Positions 44,778 to 56,163 of a stretch of 64,000 nt of DNA are shown here, in pieces (within the stretch, counting starts at the first letter, position 1; every line of letters begins with the position of its first letter). Source of the stretch: Anodontia alba (Eukaryota; Mollusca; Bivalvia; Lucinida; Lucinidae). The stretch is from contig OZ024828.1 in NCBI GenBank assembly GCA_964016985.1, positions 79,840,033 to 79,904,032 of the forward strand. Direction: 5' to 3'. The notes beneath the pieces are model-generated. The model did no database searches. It was not told the DNA's origin and was given only the letters and a program-made list of their open reading frames with translations. The position numbers and the translations under genes are program-made.

Positions 44778-44926
44778 TAGCAGTGATTTGTTGAGTAATA
44801 AATCACAGATTGGAGGTCAGTTGTAAAGTAGATCAAATCACGAGCGCGGAGGAGCGCGGAGCGCGAGTGATTATCTACTTACAACTGACCGACAAACTGT
44901 GATTTATTATTCAACAAATCAGACTG
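44778..44926. mobile_element. Foldback element J
   Basis: The long arms TGATTTGTTGAGTAATAAAT.. and ..ATTTATTATTCAACAAATCA are inverted repeats. The inner part GGTCAGTTGTAAAGTAGAT pairs with ATCTACTTACAACTGACC. The loop is GC-rich (CGAGCGCGGAGGAGCGCGGA). Confidence 0.85.
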
Positions 44927-44968
44927 AATCAACGTTAAATCGACGTTGTGTGCCTGCTGGGTTGGTAG
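44927..44968. repeat. MITE family H end fragment
   Basis: AATCAACGTTAAATCGACGT followed by GTGTGCCTGCTGGG, the family H terminus. Confidence 0.6.
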
Positions 44969-44984
44969 ATGTCCTGTCATTATT

Positions 44985-45126
44985 ACAAGGGGACAACTTT
45001 GTGGCTTCCAATTTGCATTCTTGCATACGAGGCTTCTTCTAAAAAGGGTCCCTTCTAAAAGGGAAAACTTTGCACAGCAAATTCTTTCTTTCCATGACGA
45101 GTTATTAATACTACAAACGCACCCTT
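44985..45126. repeat. MITE family E copy
   Basis: CAAGGGGACAACTTTGTGGC and GCAAATTCTTTCTTTCC are in the family order. The right end is missing. Confidence 0.5.
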
Positions 45127-45639
45127 GAAGACAAGATCAATGCTTAAAATTTGTTGGTTCTGATGCAATTATGCTTAAAATCAAGGATTTGAATCACAAC
45201 ATGGAAATCTGAAACTATAATGGACGTAACTCTATTCAGTTATCAATACTATGAAATGCTCAGCGTTAAATGTAGCGGAACTTTCTGCAGGAAGTTTGAT
45301 ATTAAGTGAGAAAAGGAGACTTCGGGCTAATTATAAAAAAGTAATCCATGAGCAGTTTTCCACCTGCACAGTTTCACCAGGATCTTCATCAAGCGCTTGC
45401 CAAATCATTGGATATTGTAAAATATAACAAACACCAAGATAGCTCGCTCTCAGAATACGTGAGTACGCTGGAAAGAGCTCGGCATTTGGTGTGCACCTGG
45501 AACCTGGATACCATTTGTCTAATGGTAAGGCTAGAATGAACTCTGATGCTGTTACAGGCCGATTTATGGAAACGCATATAAAGTCAAAATCATATAACGA
45601 ATTTAGAAACTCTGATAAAACAAAAATAAAAATGATATT
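45127..45639. other. No gene recognised
   Basis: A 63-codon open frame at 45348-45539 (+) is unlike any family I recognise. Confidence 0.35.
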
Positions 45640-45722
45640 CCAGATTTGGATAAAGTAATCTGACTGGCTGAAAATTAGAAACGGGCATGGCTTCTAAATT
45701 CATTCAGCATGACAAGGGTTAA
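45640..45722. repeat. MITE family F, right half
   Basis: CTGACTGGCTGAAAATTAGA then TTCAGCATGACAAGGGTTAA, as in 34911-35094. Confidence 0.65.
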
Positions 45723-45727
45723 TATCA

Positions 45728-45860
45728 AGTAAAGGCCGCAATCACGGAACGCAGCTTTCCAAAAGCACTGGATAAGAGTTGCAAGACGCACAAAATGACA
45801 TCACAGAAAACAGAATGAACACTTGAGAAGAAACTGCAACAGAAACTCTCCCTCCAAAAA
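45728..45860 (-). repeat. Diverged retroelement 3' tail
   Basis: The minus strand keeps CGTTCCGTGATTGCGGCC-like and TTCTGTGATGTCATTTTGTG blocks. Confidence 0.35.
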
Positions 45861-45879
45861 TGGTGACCCCTCGGGCTCA

Positions 45880-46950
45880 GTAGTTTGCCAAATTTACTAA
45901 GGGCCATGACTCTTGAAATATTTTTCAGAGTTTATTTAAGTTAACCAGGTCATCTACACATCATTACCAATCAATTTACCGTTTAAAGGCTCTAGCTCCA
46001 ACAGTTTTTGAAATATTTTGCTGAAAAGGTAAAAACGCCCAAAATTACAAAGGGCCTAACTCATAAAGCATCTTTCAGAATTTATTTAAAAGTTAATCAT
46101 GTCATGTACTCATCACTACCAATCTATTCATGAAGTTTCAAGGCTCTAGCTTTAATAGTTTTTTAGATATTTTGCTGACAAAGGAAATGCCCAAATTTAC
46201 AAAAGGCCTTTACTAATGAAATATTTTTCAAAATTTATTCAAAAGTTAATGAGATCATTTACTCATCAGTACCAATCAATTCACCAAGTTTAAAGGCTCT
46301 AGCTCCAACAGTTTTTGAGACATTTTGCTGACACGGTAAAAATGCCTAAAATTACAAAGGGCCATAGCTCATGAAGTATTTTTTAGAATTTGTTCAAAAG
46401 TTAATCAGGTCATCTGCTTATTAACTTTAATAGCTTTTGAGGTATTTTGCTAACAAGGGAAAAATGCCCAAATTTACAAATGGTCATTACTCATGAAAAA
46501 AAGGGTAAGAGAAAAGTCCAGGGAGTGCCACAATCACAAACCGCAGCCCTTCCAAGACACCAAGAGGAAGAGGAAACCAACAAATCAAAACAAGCACAAA
46601 TCGAACAAACGTACGAAAAGCACTAAGATTAGCTCTCTCTTCCCCAAGCGAGGTAATCGCAATGATAAAAGGACTGAAAAACACAAGAACAAAATAACAC
46701 AACGTAAGAAATAAAACAAATCGCCTCGAAGAGGCGTTTTCATAATCTATTCGTTTTTATAATCTATTCAAAAGTAAACCAGGTCATTTACTCATCTTTA
46801 CCAATCAATTCATCAAGTTTAAACGCTCTAGCTCCAACAGTTTTGAGATATTTTGCTGACAAGGTACAAATGCCCAAAATTACAAAGGGTCGTAACTCAT
46901 GAAGTATTTCTCAAATTTGTTCTTAGATATCAGAACTACTTAGCAATTCT
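45880..46950. repeat. Tandem array, ~153-bp unit, split by a retroelement tail
   Basis: The landmark GGCTCTAGCTCCAACAGTTT recurs at 45986, 46139 and 46293, and again near 46825. Other landmarks are CATGAAGTATTT and ATTTTGCTGACAAGG. The tail at 46497-46735 interrupts it. Confidence 0.8.
46497..46735 (-). mobile_element. Retroelement 3' tail, 5'-truncated
   Basis: On the minus strand it starts near CGAGGCGATTTGTTTTATTT and ends CTGGACTTTTCTCTTACCC. Confidence 0.85.
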
Positions 46951-48262
46951 TTATGTTGCTGCAATGCCTCCGATCAAGTTTCGGCTCAATCCCACCTACG
47001 GTTTGGGAGGAGATGTCGTTTGAAGTATTTCAAGATGTCCGCCATGGCAGCCATCTTGGAAATCGGAACAGAACGATTGTAGTAATTTTGAATCTCTATA
47101 ACTCCCCAAAGCCTCCCATCAAGTTTCAGCTCATGACTTTACTTCTTGACTTATTGTTTGGGATTAGATGTCAGTTGAAGCATTTCACGATGGCCGCTTG
47201 GCGGCCATCTTGGATATTGGAACGGAACGATTTTAACATTTCTGAATCTCTGTGTCACTGTGATGCTTCCATCAAGTTTTGGCTCAATCCAACTTACAGT
47301 TTGGAAGGAGATGTCGTTTGAAGAATTTCAAGATGGCGGCCACCTTGGAAAGCGGAACAAAACAATTTTAGCAATTCTGAATCTCTATGTCACTCCGATG
47401 TCTCCCATAAAGTTTCAGTTCAATCTGACATGGTTTGGGAGGAGATGTCGTTGGAAGAATTGCAAGATGACTACCGTGGCAGCCATCTTGGATATCGGAA
47501 CGGAATGATTTTAGCAATTCTGAATCTCTGTGTCACTGTGATGTTTCCCATCAAGTTTTGACTCAATCAGACTTACGGTTTGGGAGCAGATGTCGTTTGA
47601 AGAATTTCAAGATGCCCGCCGTGGCGGCCATCTTGACTATCGGAACGGAACAATTTTAGTAATTTTGAATCTTTATATCGCTCCGATGCCTCCCATAAAG
47701 TTTTTGCTCAATCTGATTTATGGTTTGGGAGGAGATGTCGTTTGAAGAATTTCAAGATGGCCGCCACGGCCATCTTGGCGGCCATCTTGGATATTGGAAC
47801 GAAACGATTTTAGCAATTCTGAATCTCTGTGTCACTGTGATGCCTCCCATCAAGTTTCGGCTCAATTCAACTTGCGGTTTGGGAGGAGGTGTCGTTTGAA
47901 AATTTCAAAATGGATATCGGAACGGAGAGATTTTAGCAATTTTGAATTTCTGTGTCACTGTAATGCCTCCCATCAAGTTTCAGCTCAGTCAGACTTAGGG
48001 TTCGGGAGGAGATGTCGTTTGAAGAATTTCAAGATGGTCGCCATGGCGGCCATCTTGGATATCGGAACGGAACGATTTTAGCAATTCTGAATTTAAATGT
48101 TGCCACAATGCCTCCTACTGTTTCAGCTTAATCCAACTTACGGTTCTAGAGGAAATGTCGAAAATGTGAAAAGCTAACGACGGACGGACGACGGACAGAC
48201 GACGGACAGCAGGCCATTGCATAAGCTGACTTGGAGCAAAGCTCCAGGTGAGCAATAAATGG
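46951..48262. repeat. Tandem array, ~145-bp unit, with GACGGACG end
   Basis: GAGGAGATGTCGTTTGAAG recurs at about 47006, 47160, 47304, 47437, 47582, 47727, 47882, 48005 and 48150. Each unit also holds AAGATGGCCGCC.GGCGGCCATCTTGG-like palindromic text. The right border is GACGGACGGACGACGG then CTTGGAGCAAAGCTCCAGGT. Confidence 0.88.
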
Positions 48263-48499
48263 AGTCACAAACAACCCAGGTTCCGCCCCGTTAGTATCTG
48301 CTGAAAGCGTGTTTTTTTTTTCAAGCCGACATAATATTTAGAAATTATTTCAAAGTGTTGACGACAAAATTTACAAAACGTTTATACCGATTATGTTTTA
48401 AAAGTTTAACAATTAAAGTTTATTACGTCGTGAAACTCATTGACATTACTAGATGTCCCGGCACAATGAATGAGCCATGATTATATATCACCTAATTTG
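48263..48499. other. No gene recognised
   Basis: AT-rich, no feature supported. Confidence 0.35.
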
Positions 48500-48830
48500 A
48501 CGTAGTACGTGGAACGTCACCGTTTAGAAAAGGAAAATGTTCGATGTCAGTCAAAATCACTCTGTCTGTTATAAATTTTAGATGTAACTAACCATTCGAT
48601 ATTGATGAATCTAAATCCAGAAATGAGGCTTCGGTATCAGAAGAACTCGTTTTGTTAGATTATAGTTCTTATAAAAGTGATATCTCCACAATATATATAC
48701 CATCCAAACTAAGGAGTCGTCTAAATACATAGAAGTTGAATAAATATCAATAATATTGGCTTGGATTTCTGAGGAGAGAGCATGAAATCTCTCATAACCA
48801 AAACAAACAAATCAGCAATATACGACTCAC
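48500..48830 (-). pseudogene. Reverse-transcriptase relic
   Basis: The minus strand reads ..FGYERFHALSSEIQ.. then STSMYLDDS.., matching the YLDD region of the copy at 25817-25416, with stops and frameshifts after it. Confidence 0.65.
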
Positions 48831-48911
48831 AAAAGTACAAACTGCACGTTTTATTGCTCAGACTAGCTAATATTGGCCACAAAGACGTCGTCATAGTACC
48901 TTACTGCACCA

Positions 48912-49144
48912 GGGCCTAGTTGTTCAAAACTAACGATGTCGTTAGTTAACGTATCGTTAAAACTTTGATCATTAAATATGGCATTTACACTAATATTTTT
49001 GCCGAAGAAATGAGATTTGCAAAAACTACTCAGATTTTTTCAGCAAAAATACCTGTTAATTAGATGTTGTATTTACTAGAACAGTTAACACGTTGACCAA
49101 TAACCAGCTCGTTAAGCTAACGACATTTTGAATAACTGAGCCCA
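48912..49144. mobile_element. MITE family D, full length
   Basis: Ends GGGCCTAGTTGTTCAAAAC and ATTTTGAATAACTGAGCCC. The inner hairpin is weaker than in other copies. Confidence 0.8.
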
Positions 49145-49465
49145 GGAATAAGACTGAACAACTAACGACGGACAGTACACACGTTACAAACCAACGGTAA
49201 TTATATACGACGGGCAAAGGAGAAATTCATCATTAACAGCTTGAAACCAAAACCAAACAGGATTGGTTCATTAATTTAGGAAAAAGTGGTACTATCAGGG
49301 TTTTCAAATACCGAAAGCGTCTTTTATCTAAAACGGAAACGTTATCTATGACGTTACGTTTTGTTGCTATAAAATTCAACATGTCCTTGAAAATCAGTTT
49401 ACTAGTAAAACCGCGGTAGGAGCACGTAAAATATAGTAATAACTGGCATTATCGAACTTTTTGAT
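49145..49465. other. No gene recognised
   Basis: No feature supported. Confidence 0.35.
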
Positions 49466-49467
49466 CT

Positions 49468-49797
<330 letters not shown>

Positions 49798-50019
49798 CTA
49801 GATGGCAGTTATCTTTAAACGGCTTTGAATCGCCCACCTGCGTTTAAAATGTTTACTTATAGTCATAAAAGAGACGCCGAGGTAATAGTGTAATGCTCTC
49901 TTTAGAAAGAAACATAATGTCAACACATTTAAGTAAGATTTCTGCTTCTTGATAAAATGCGTTTTCCAACCATAATAGCTTGATTTTGTTCTTATTTCTC
50001 CACGGTAATATATGTTGTG
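49798..50019. other. No gene recognised
   Basis: No feature supported. Confidence 0.35.
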
Positions 50020-50252
50020 TATTGTTACGACTTAGCACTCTTACTTTCGATTATGTGCCTTGGCAGACTACGCATGGCTTGTAGATTTGTATTCAATCTC
50101 TGACAACTGCGTCAGAGAGTCGACTCTTTGGCTCAGTGGTTTAAGCATTTGATTTTTGTCTGGGTAAACCGGGTTCGAATCCCACGATAAGCGAGAAATA
50201 TTTTTCAGCTATGCTTCATTCCTTTGATACGACTTTCATGTCGTAAAATGTA
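50020..50252 (+). repeat. Family K: tRNA-like module in a repeat with hairpin end
   Basis: TTGTTACGACTTAGCACTCT starts the unit. Box A TGGCTCAGTGG lies at 50129-50139 and box B GGTTCGAATCC at 50172-50182, about 33 bases apart as in a tRNA gene. It ends with the small hairpin ACGACTTTCATGTCGT. Relatives lie at 60606 and 60953. Likely a tRNA-derived SINE or SINE-containing MITE. Confidence 0.7.
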
Positions 50253-50476
50253 CTCAGAAGCATTTGATTGAGGTTCTTTAAATGAGAAGCAACAACATAA
50301 CTTCGTTGAGAATTAGATTAATAGAGAACTTCCAAATAGCATCTAGATGTTTATAAGCCATGGCATATATGATCCGCGTCGTGCGAAAACGTGTCTTTGG
50401 GCATATGCGGACAGCAATGTCCCAGATCAGCCAGTACATCAACATAGTTTCATCAGGCCCTGCGCTCTCCGTTCGC
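50253..50476. other. No gene recognised
   Basis: No feature supported. Confidence 0.35.
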
Positions 50477-50755
50477 CATTACGAAAACACGCCTTTTCAA
50501 ATATATTGAAAATTTCACCAGCTAAAACTAAAAATTTTCAAATAAAAAAATTCTGATATTTTTCAAATTTCAGCTCAAAACATAGATTGTGGGTTCTCGT
50601 TAGAACCGCCTCGCAGAGGCGGTTCTAACGAATACCCACAGGCTATGTTTTTGAGTAGAAATAAGAACAATAATGTATACCCCTGTAAACCCAGTTTTGC
50701 TATATAAACATGGGATTAAAGGGGGTGAAAATTATATAGGTATGTTTTCGTGATG
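50477..50755 (+). mobile_element. Pal-A element, full length
   Basis: Starts CATTACGAAAACACGCC and ends GGTATGTTTTCGTGATG. The palindrome is GAACCGCCTCGCAGAGGCGG. Confidence 0.93.
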
Positions 50756-50942
50756 CGAAATCATTGGCTACCAAAGAGTTATGACTGGAGAGAGCAAAGA
50801 CCAGGATGAAACTTTGCGCGTGCAAAGGATGAACTTTGCGCATTCTGGGCATGCTTGAACACACTTTTTCACCTGACACGGCCAATATGATGTGGCAAAA
50901 GAATAAAACGTATACTCATGCGTACCCTGATTTTCATTATAC

Positions 50943-51480
50943 AGTCAAACCTCTTTATACCGACACTCGATACAACGACAAAATTCGTTATGATGACAAT
51001 TTTGAATGTCACAAAATCTTCGTTCAAAAGGTGACAGTAAATGAAAAAAACATTACGAAAACACGCCTATTCAAATATACTGAAAATTTCACCACCACAA
51101 ACTGAAAGTTTTCAGATAAAAATTCTAAATTTTTTCATATTTCTGCTCAAAACATAGATTGTGGTACTCATTAGAACCGCCTCGGCGAGGCGGTTCTAAT
51201 GAGTACCCACAATCTATGTTTTTGAGCAGAAATAAGAAAAATAATGTATGCCCCTGAAAACCCCAGTTTTACTGTATAAAAGTGGGGTTTAAGGGGGTCA
51301 AAATTATATAGGTATGTTTTCGTGATGTAAATATGCAAGAATATTGCATTAGAATATTGCATTAAAACTTCAAGCAACATATGTTTTGGATATTTGTTAG
51401 AATCGCCTCATAGGAAATAAGAATAAAACAAGGTATTTCTTACATATTATTCTGTTCATTAAGGATTCTTTACAACAGTA
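50943..51480. mobile_element. MITE family Q with a Pal-A insertion
   Basis: Left end CAGTCAAACCTCTTTATACC, then CGACACTCGATACAACGACA. Pal-A occupies 51051-51327. A half-palindrome GGATATTTGTTAGAATCGCC follows at 51380-51402. The right end is unclear. Confidence 0.6.
51051..51327 (+). mobile_element. Pal-A element, full length
   Basis: Starts CATTACGAAAACACGCCTAT and ends GGTATGTTTTCGTGATG. The palindrome is almost perfect. Confidence 0.94.
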
Positions 51481-51488
51481 AGTTCATT

Positions 51489-52720
51489 ATCCGCCCGTCA
51501 AAGGCGAAAGGGGATATAGTAATGGACTCGGTCCGTCCGTGCGTCCGTCCGTCCGTCACACTTTTGTCCGGAGCATAACTACAAAACTATTCAAGGATTT
51601 AATTGAAACCTCATAAAGTGATGAAGGACATTAAGACAAAGTGCAGTGTACAAGAACCATAACTATACATTGATTACTTTTTGAATTATCTTCCTTTATT
51701 AAATTATCTTGTTCGGGGCATAACTCCATAACTATTCAAGGGATAATGTTGAAACCTCATATGGTAATAAAGGACATAGAGAGGAGTACAAAAAAACAAA
51801 AAACAAACAAAAAAAAAAAACAACAAAAAAACAAAAAAAAAAACAAAAAAAAAAAAAACAACATAGCTCTACCTTACTTACTTTTTCAATTATTTCCCTT
51901 TATTAAATTTTCTTGTCCGGTGCATAACTCAGTTTCCCTTTATTAAGTTTTCTTGTCCGGGGTATAACTCCAAAAACTATTCAAGGGATTTTGTTGAAAT
52001 TTCATAAAAATGATAAAAGACAAGTGCAATATGTAAGAACCACAATTCTATCTTGCTTATTTGTTGCATTATTTTACCTTTATTTAATTATCTGGTCCAG
52101 GGAATAAGTTCGAAACTATTCAAGGGATTTTGTTGCAACTTCATAAAATTATAAAGGACATAGAGAGAGGGTGCAGTGTACAAGTCCCGTGACTTTACTT
52201 TGCTCATGTTTTGAATTAATTCCCTTTATTAAGTTGTATTGTCCTGTGCGTAACTTCAAATCTTTTCAAGGGATTTTGTTGAAATATCATAAAATGTTAT
52301 AAGACATTGAGAGGCAATACAGATTACTAGAACCTTAACTCTACCTTGCTTCCTCTTTGAATAATGTCCCTTTATGAAATTTTCTTGTTCGGGGCAGAAC
52401 TTTAAAGCTGCTGAAGGATTTTTGTTGAGACTTCTTTAAATGATAAAGTATGTTGAGATGAAGTGCAATTCACAAGAACCTTGTTTAATTTTCATTATTC
52501 CCTTTTATAAAAACTCTTTGTAGCGGGCATAACTCCAAAACTATTTAAGGGATTTTGTTGAAACTTCATAAAATGATAAACGATGTTGAGAGAAAATGCA
52601 GTATGCAAGGACCTTTGCTCTGCCTTGCTTACTCTTTGAATTATTTCTCTTATTCAATTGTCTTGTACTTGACACAACTCCACTTGTGCTGATGAGAATT
52701 CAAAACGCAAACAAAGGTAG
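51489..52720. repeat. Tandem array, ~147-bp unit, with GTCCGTCC head
   Basis: The head GGTCCGTCCGTGCGTCCGTC lies at 51530. Units carry CATAACTCCAAAACTATTCA and TTTTGTTGAAACTTCATAAA with starts near 51569, 51714, 51958, 52093, 52242, 52389 and 52514. An A-rich tract (51789-51862) enlarges one unit. Confidence 0.85.
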
Positions 52721-52998
52721 AGGACGTTCAGTGGAAGTGCAGTGTCCTTGTACAATAACTCTGTCTTGCCCCAGTTTGTTGTTATCTCTCTTTTACGATT
52801 TAAGTCTGTTTGCCATATCTATGAGTCAAAACCTATTCTGTTTAAATAATATACACAGTGACAGAGGAAATTAAATGGAAATGCATCATTCAGTCCTTCT
52901 CTCCCAATACCGCCCACCCCTCCACACCTGCACCCACTCCAGCCAAATAATGCCTTTGTTCTATTATTTTTATAATGTTTGGATCTTCTTACCCTTGC

Positions 52999-53100
52999 AA
53001 ACCAGTTTACAAGAACTGATCTTCTTACCATTGCCACCAAGATGCAAACCAGTTTACAAGAACTGATCTTCTTACCATTGCCACCAGGATGCAAACCAGT
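52999..53100. repeat. 47-bp tandem repeat
   Basis: AAACCAGTTTACAAGAACTG to CACCAAGATGC occurs at 52999 and 53046, with a third start at 53093. Confidence 0.92.
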
Positions 53101-53319
53101 TTACTAGAACAATACCATTAGAAAGTTTCAATACTAAAAGCAACTATGACGATTTCTATGTAACACCCCTTTGACTATACAATGGACTCTTCCAAAGTTC
53201 GTGATGGGAGAGTTTATTCAGGCATAAATGGGTTAATGTACTCATCCGGAATCTATTTATGCCTGCGCAAGAAGTTTCTATATAGAAGGAAACTTACAAA
53301 TACAAAGCTAAATATGTAT
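53101..53319. other. No gene recognised
   Basis: No feature supported. Confidence 0.35.
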
Positions 53320-53770
53320 TAATGGACCCTTTGACTTTGAGGGTCAGTTGTGGCTTTCTTGTGTCCTGGCTCCGGATCGCCATTGAGCCATTTGCTTTGA
53401 TTCATCACAGTTGTTTGGATTATATAATTTTCACTGTGATGTTTTACAGATGTAGTAGAGGACACTTATTTATGCGTACCGAACATATATTTGTAATTTG
53501 TATCTGCATCAGACTTAAGGTTGAGATTAAGCGTGAGTAGAAATGGTTTACCCCCTCCCACCCCACCCAACCATCACCCGGAAGGAGATTTCCTACTTTC
53601 TAATTGACTTTTCCAAGGCGGTTCCTCAGTTGTAGTTCTTCTTATTTGTGTTGTTTATTTTGTCATTATTTGTTCCTTATCTCGCATGTTTTTATGCCTC
53701 GTGAAGATTGTGCTTCGTGACTGTGTTTTTTCTGCCTGGGTATCTTCCTTTAAACTACTGGAATTTGCTT
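53320..53770 (+). repeat. Diverged retroelement 3' tail
   Basis: TTTATGCGTACCGAACATAT, TTTTCCAAGGCGGTTCCTCA and GTGACTGTGTTTTTTCTGCC keep the order of the family. Close to 19795-20185. Confidence 0.55.
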
Positions 53771-54542
53771 CCTTCCATCTTGCACACTATGTAAGCGCAC
53801 TCTCATTCTTTTACGTACTTTTTCGGGTACACAACCTTAAAGATCAAATATAAAGAAAAATCACTGCAATAATTTTGCTAAAATAATAGAATATACGAAC
53901 ATGATCAGTTCATTGGAAAACACATGAAAAAAAGTCCGCCAGTTCAAATGTTATACCATTTATTTTATACACATGCTTTTTATAACACATGACTTTTCCT
54001 TCGTACGATTTGATAGATGCGCACCCATAATGCGCCATTCTTTGATGTCATAGCTGCGTTAAACGTTTCTATATAGTAAAAAGTAAATATTACTTATATT
54101 TGGAAATAGAATTGGAAACTTGTATCCATATTAAAACCTTAAGTTTATTTACAAATATTTTTATAGTTTGAGACATTATTCCGGGTTTTGTATGACAAAA
54201 ATCATAGTTTGAGATTATTTAACGACATATATAACCCCCTTTATGTTCGACATCCTTGGAACTGAAAGTTTAAAAATAAGTTTATGAAATACGACCTTTC
54301 AAAAAGTATAACATCTCATTAAAGTCAGGCTACAGCAACTTGAGTGCCAAATACTAGCCAGGCAACGTTAGTGGGCAGAATATAGATTGAATCTGCGGGT
54401 GAGGTCTAAATGCTTTTCTAACTATGTTTCGGTTGTCTTTTCTTAATAGTGGCACCATTAAGAACACTAAAAATACTTCTTCTTTGAAATAGGCCTTGCA
54501 GCTCTTTGCGTATGTAAAATAATGTTTTAGGCTGACGTGTTT
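53771..54542. other. No gene recognised
   Basis: AT-rich intron sequence without a recognised repeat. Confidence 0.35.
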
Positions 54543-54825
54543 CATCACGAAAACATACCTATATAATTTTGACCCCCTTAAACCCCACTTTTATATATTA
54601 GTAAAACTGGGGTTTACAGGGGTATACATTATTTTTGTTATTTCTGGACAAAAACATAGATTGTGGGTACTCGTTAGAACCGCCTCGCCAAGGCGGTTCT
54701 AACGAGTACCCACAATCTATGTTTTGAGCAGAAATATGAAAAATATCAGATTTTTGTATCTGAAAAATTGCAATTTTTTGGTGGTAAAATTTTCAATATA
54801 TTTGAATAGGCGTGTTTCCGTAATG
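54543..54825 (-). mobile_element. Pal-A element, full length, 13 bp inside the splice donor
   Basis: Begins CATCACGAAAACATACC and ends AGGCGTGTTTCCGTAATG. The palindrome is nearly perfect (GAACCGCCTCGCCAAGGCGG). It is in the opposite orientation to the copy beside the acceptor (39484). Confidence 0.94.
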
Positions 54826-54838
54826 CATAATAACTTAC

Positions 54839-55278
54839 CATATACTGATAATGGCTGTAATGCTTTTTCTCTTGCTGTGATACTGCCGGTAATGTACACT
54901 CCACGTGACGCTCCAGAAACGGTCAACAGAGATCAGAATTAACGTAAACACCGAGACAAACGTCATTCCATAGTCAAAGAATATCCAGACACCACAAAGG
55001 AACCCACCAAACGGCCAGTAACCCAAAATATTATCCGTCGTATGGAAACTCATCGCCGTCGCGGCGACGGCAAAATCTGTCACGGCAAGATTGACGACGT
55101 AATAATTAAACGTCGTTTGTAAATTTTTATTGACGTACACTGCAACAAGTACAAGTACATTGCCAAAAATTGTCACCATCACTATAGTGTATAATATTAT
55201 TCCAGTTAATATATTTGTCCAAGAGAGAGCTGACATATAGGGTAATGCCGTAGTATTGTTTAAGGTCGTATTATTCAT
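54839..55278 (-). CDS. Receptor gene A, first coding exon (N-terminus to TM4)
   Basis: It encodes the first 146 codons and two bases of an aminergic-type class-A receptor. The tail carries N-glycosylation-like sites (NNTT, NNTT). TM1 has GN, TM2 has NLAVTDF, and TM3 has C3.25, D3.32-Y3.33 and DRF. It ends at donor GTAAGT and joins exon 2 at 39420 in phase, giving about 391 residues, normal for this family. The stretch from FLCGVWIFFDYG through ISVDRFWSVTWS is identical to gene B, while the tail and TM1 differ most. CAG-GCG-ATG at the start leaves open an upstream 5' UTR exon. A family-G MITE begins 22 bases upstream of the start codon, so promoter or 5' UTR may be MITE-derived. Confidence 0.95.
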
Positions 55279-55299
55279 CGCCTGCTTAATTTCACAATT

Positions 55300-55492
55300 G
55301 AGTCACCTCATGAAAAAAACAAAAAAAACAAAAAAAAAATGTTTATGTCCTCCCAGCGAAGACTCAGATCAGGCTGAGCATCCGCACTGAACGCACAGCA
55401 AAGACTCTGATCAGACTGGGTGGATGCCCAGGCTGTTCCGAGTCTTTTCTGGGCGCACATGCAATTTTGTTAGTTTTGTCATTAGATGTCTC
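55300..55492. mobile_element. MITE family G next to the receptor start codon
   Basis: Ends GAGTCACCTCATG and CATTAGATGTCTC. The inner arms are CCCAGCGAAGACTCAGATCA and CGAGTCTTTTCTGGGCGCAC. An A-rich tract is included near the left end. Confidence 0.75.
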
Positions 55493-55552
55493 ATTAACAA
55501 CAAGAAACCAGAAAAATACGAAAGTGTCTATAGACGTTTCTAACCCTTTCTT

Positions 55553-55840
55553 AAGGGAATCTGTTGCACTTTCAAAGAAGGTATCTGTCAGATTGTTTGC
55601 CTCCTTACTGAAAAAGGGTATACCCTAAAAGGAAAGAATTTGCTCCCTGTGGGAGAAAAGAAAAAAATCTTGAGTTGTACTGATTTTTCTCCCAAAATTC
55701 CCAGTGGGAGAAAATTCTTACCTTTTAGAAAAGATTCCTTTTTAGAAGTGGTTTGACATGAAGGGAACTAAATAGGAAGTCACAAAATTTATCTCCCTTG
55801 TACAATGGCGGAATATGTACGAAGTGTATCAAGTCCTTTA
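55553..55840. repeat. MITE family E, full length
   Basis: AAGGGAATCTGTTGCACTTT at the left, AAGGAAAGAATTTGCTCCCT and its complement-like GGGAGAAAATTCTTACCTTT, and GAAGTGTATCAAGTCCTTT at the right. Confidence 0.75.
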
Positions 55841-55892
55841 ATATCAACAGTACTACTACCGCAGACCTAAATTCCATTATATACATAAAAAC

Positions 55893-56026
55893 GAGCCACC
55901 TCATGCCAAAACCAACAAAATGTGCGCCCAGCGAAGACTCAGATCAGTCTTGGGCGGATGTCCAGGCTGATCTGAGTCTTCGCTGGGCGCACATGACTTT
56001 TTGCTAGTTTTGTTATGAGGCGGCTC
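55893..56026. mobile_element. MITE family G, best copy
   Basis: Ends GAGCCACCTCATG and TATGAGGCGGCTC. The arms TGTGCGCCCAGCGAAGACTC and GAGTCTTCGCTGGGCGCACA are exact complements. Confidence 0.92.
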
Positions 56027-56057
56027 TATTATAAGCATGAGCGCAGTTGAAATTTAT

Positions 56058-56163
56058 CCCAGTGGGCACACAACGTTAAAATGACGTCGTATCAACGTCG
56101 ATGCGACGTGATCACGTCGCATCGACGTTGATACGACGTCATTTTGATGTTGTTTGCCTGCTT
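56058..56163. mobile_element. MITE family H, near-perfect palindrome
   Basis: Arms CACACAACGTTAAAATGACG and its near complement meet at GTGATCAC (56108-56115). The ends are CCCAGTGGGCA / TTGCCTGCTT. Confidence 0.85.

Noticed and set aside
45348..45539. 63-codon frame (+)
   Set aside because: Too short and unrecognised. It lies in repeat-rich intron DNA.
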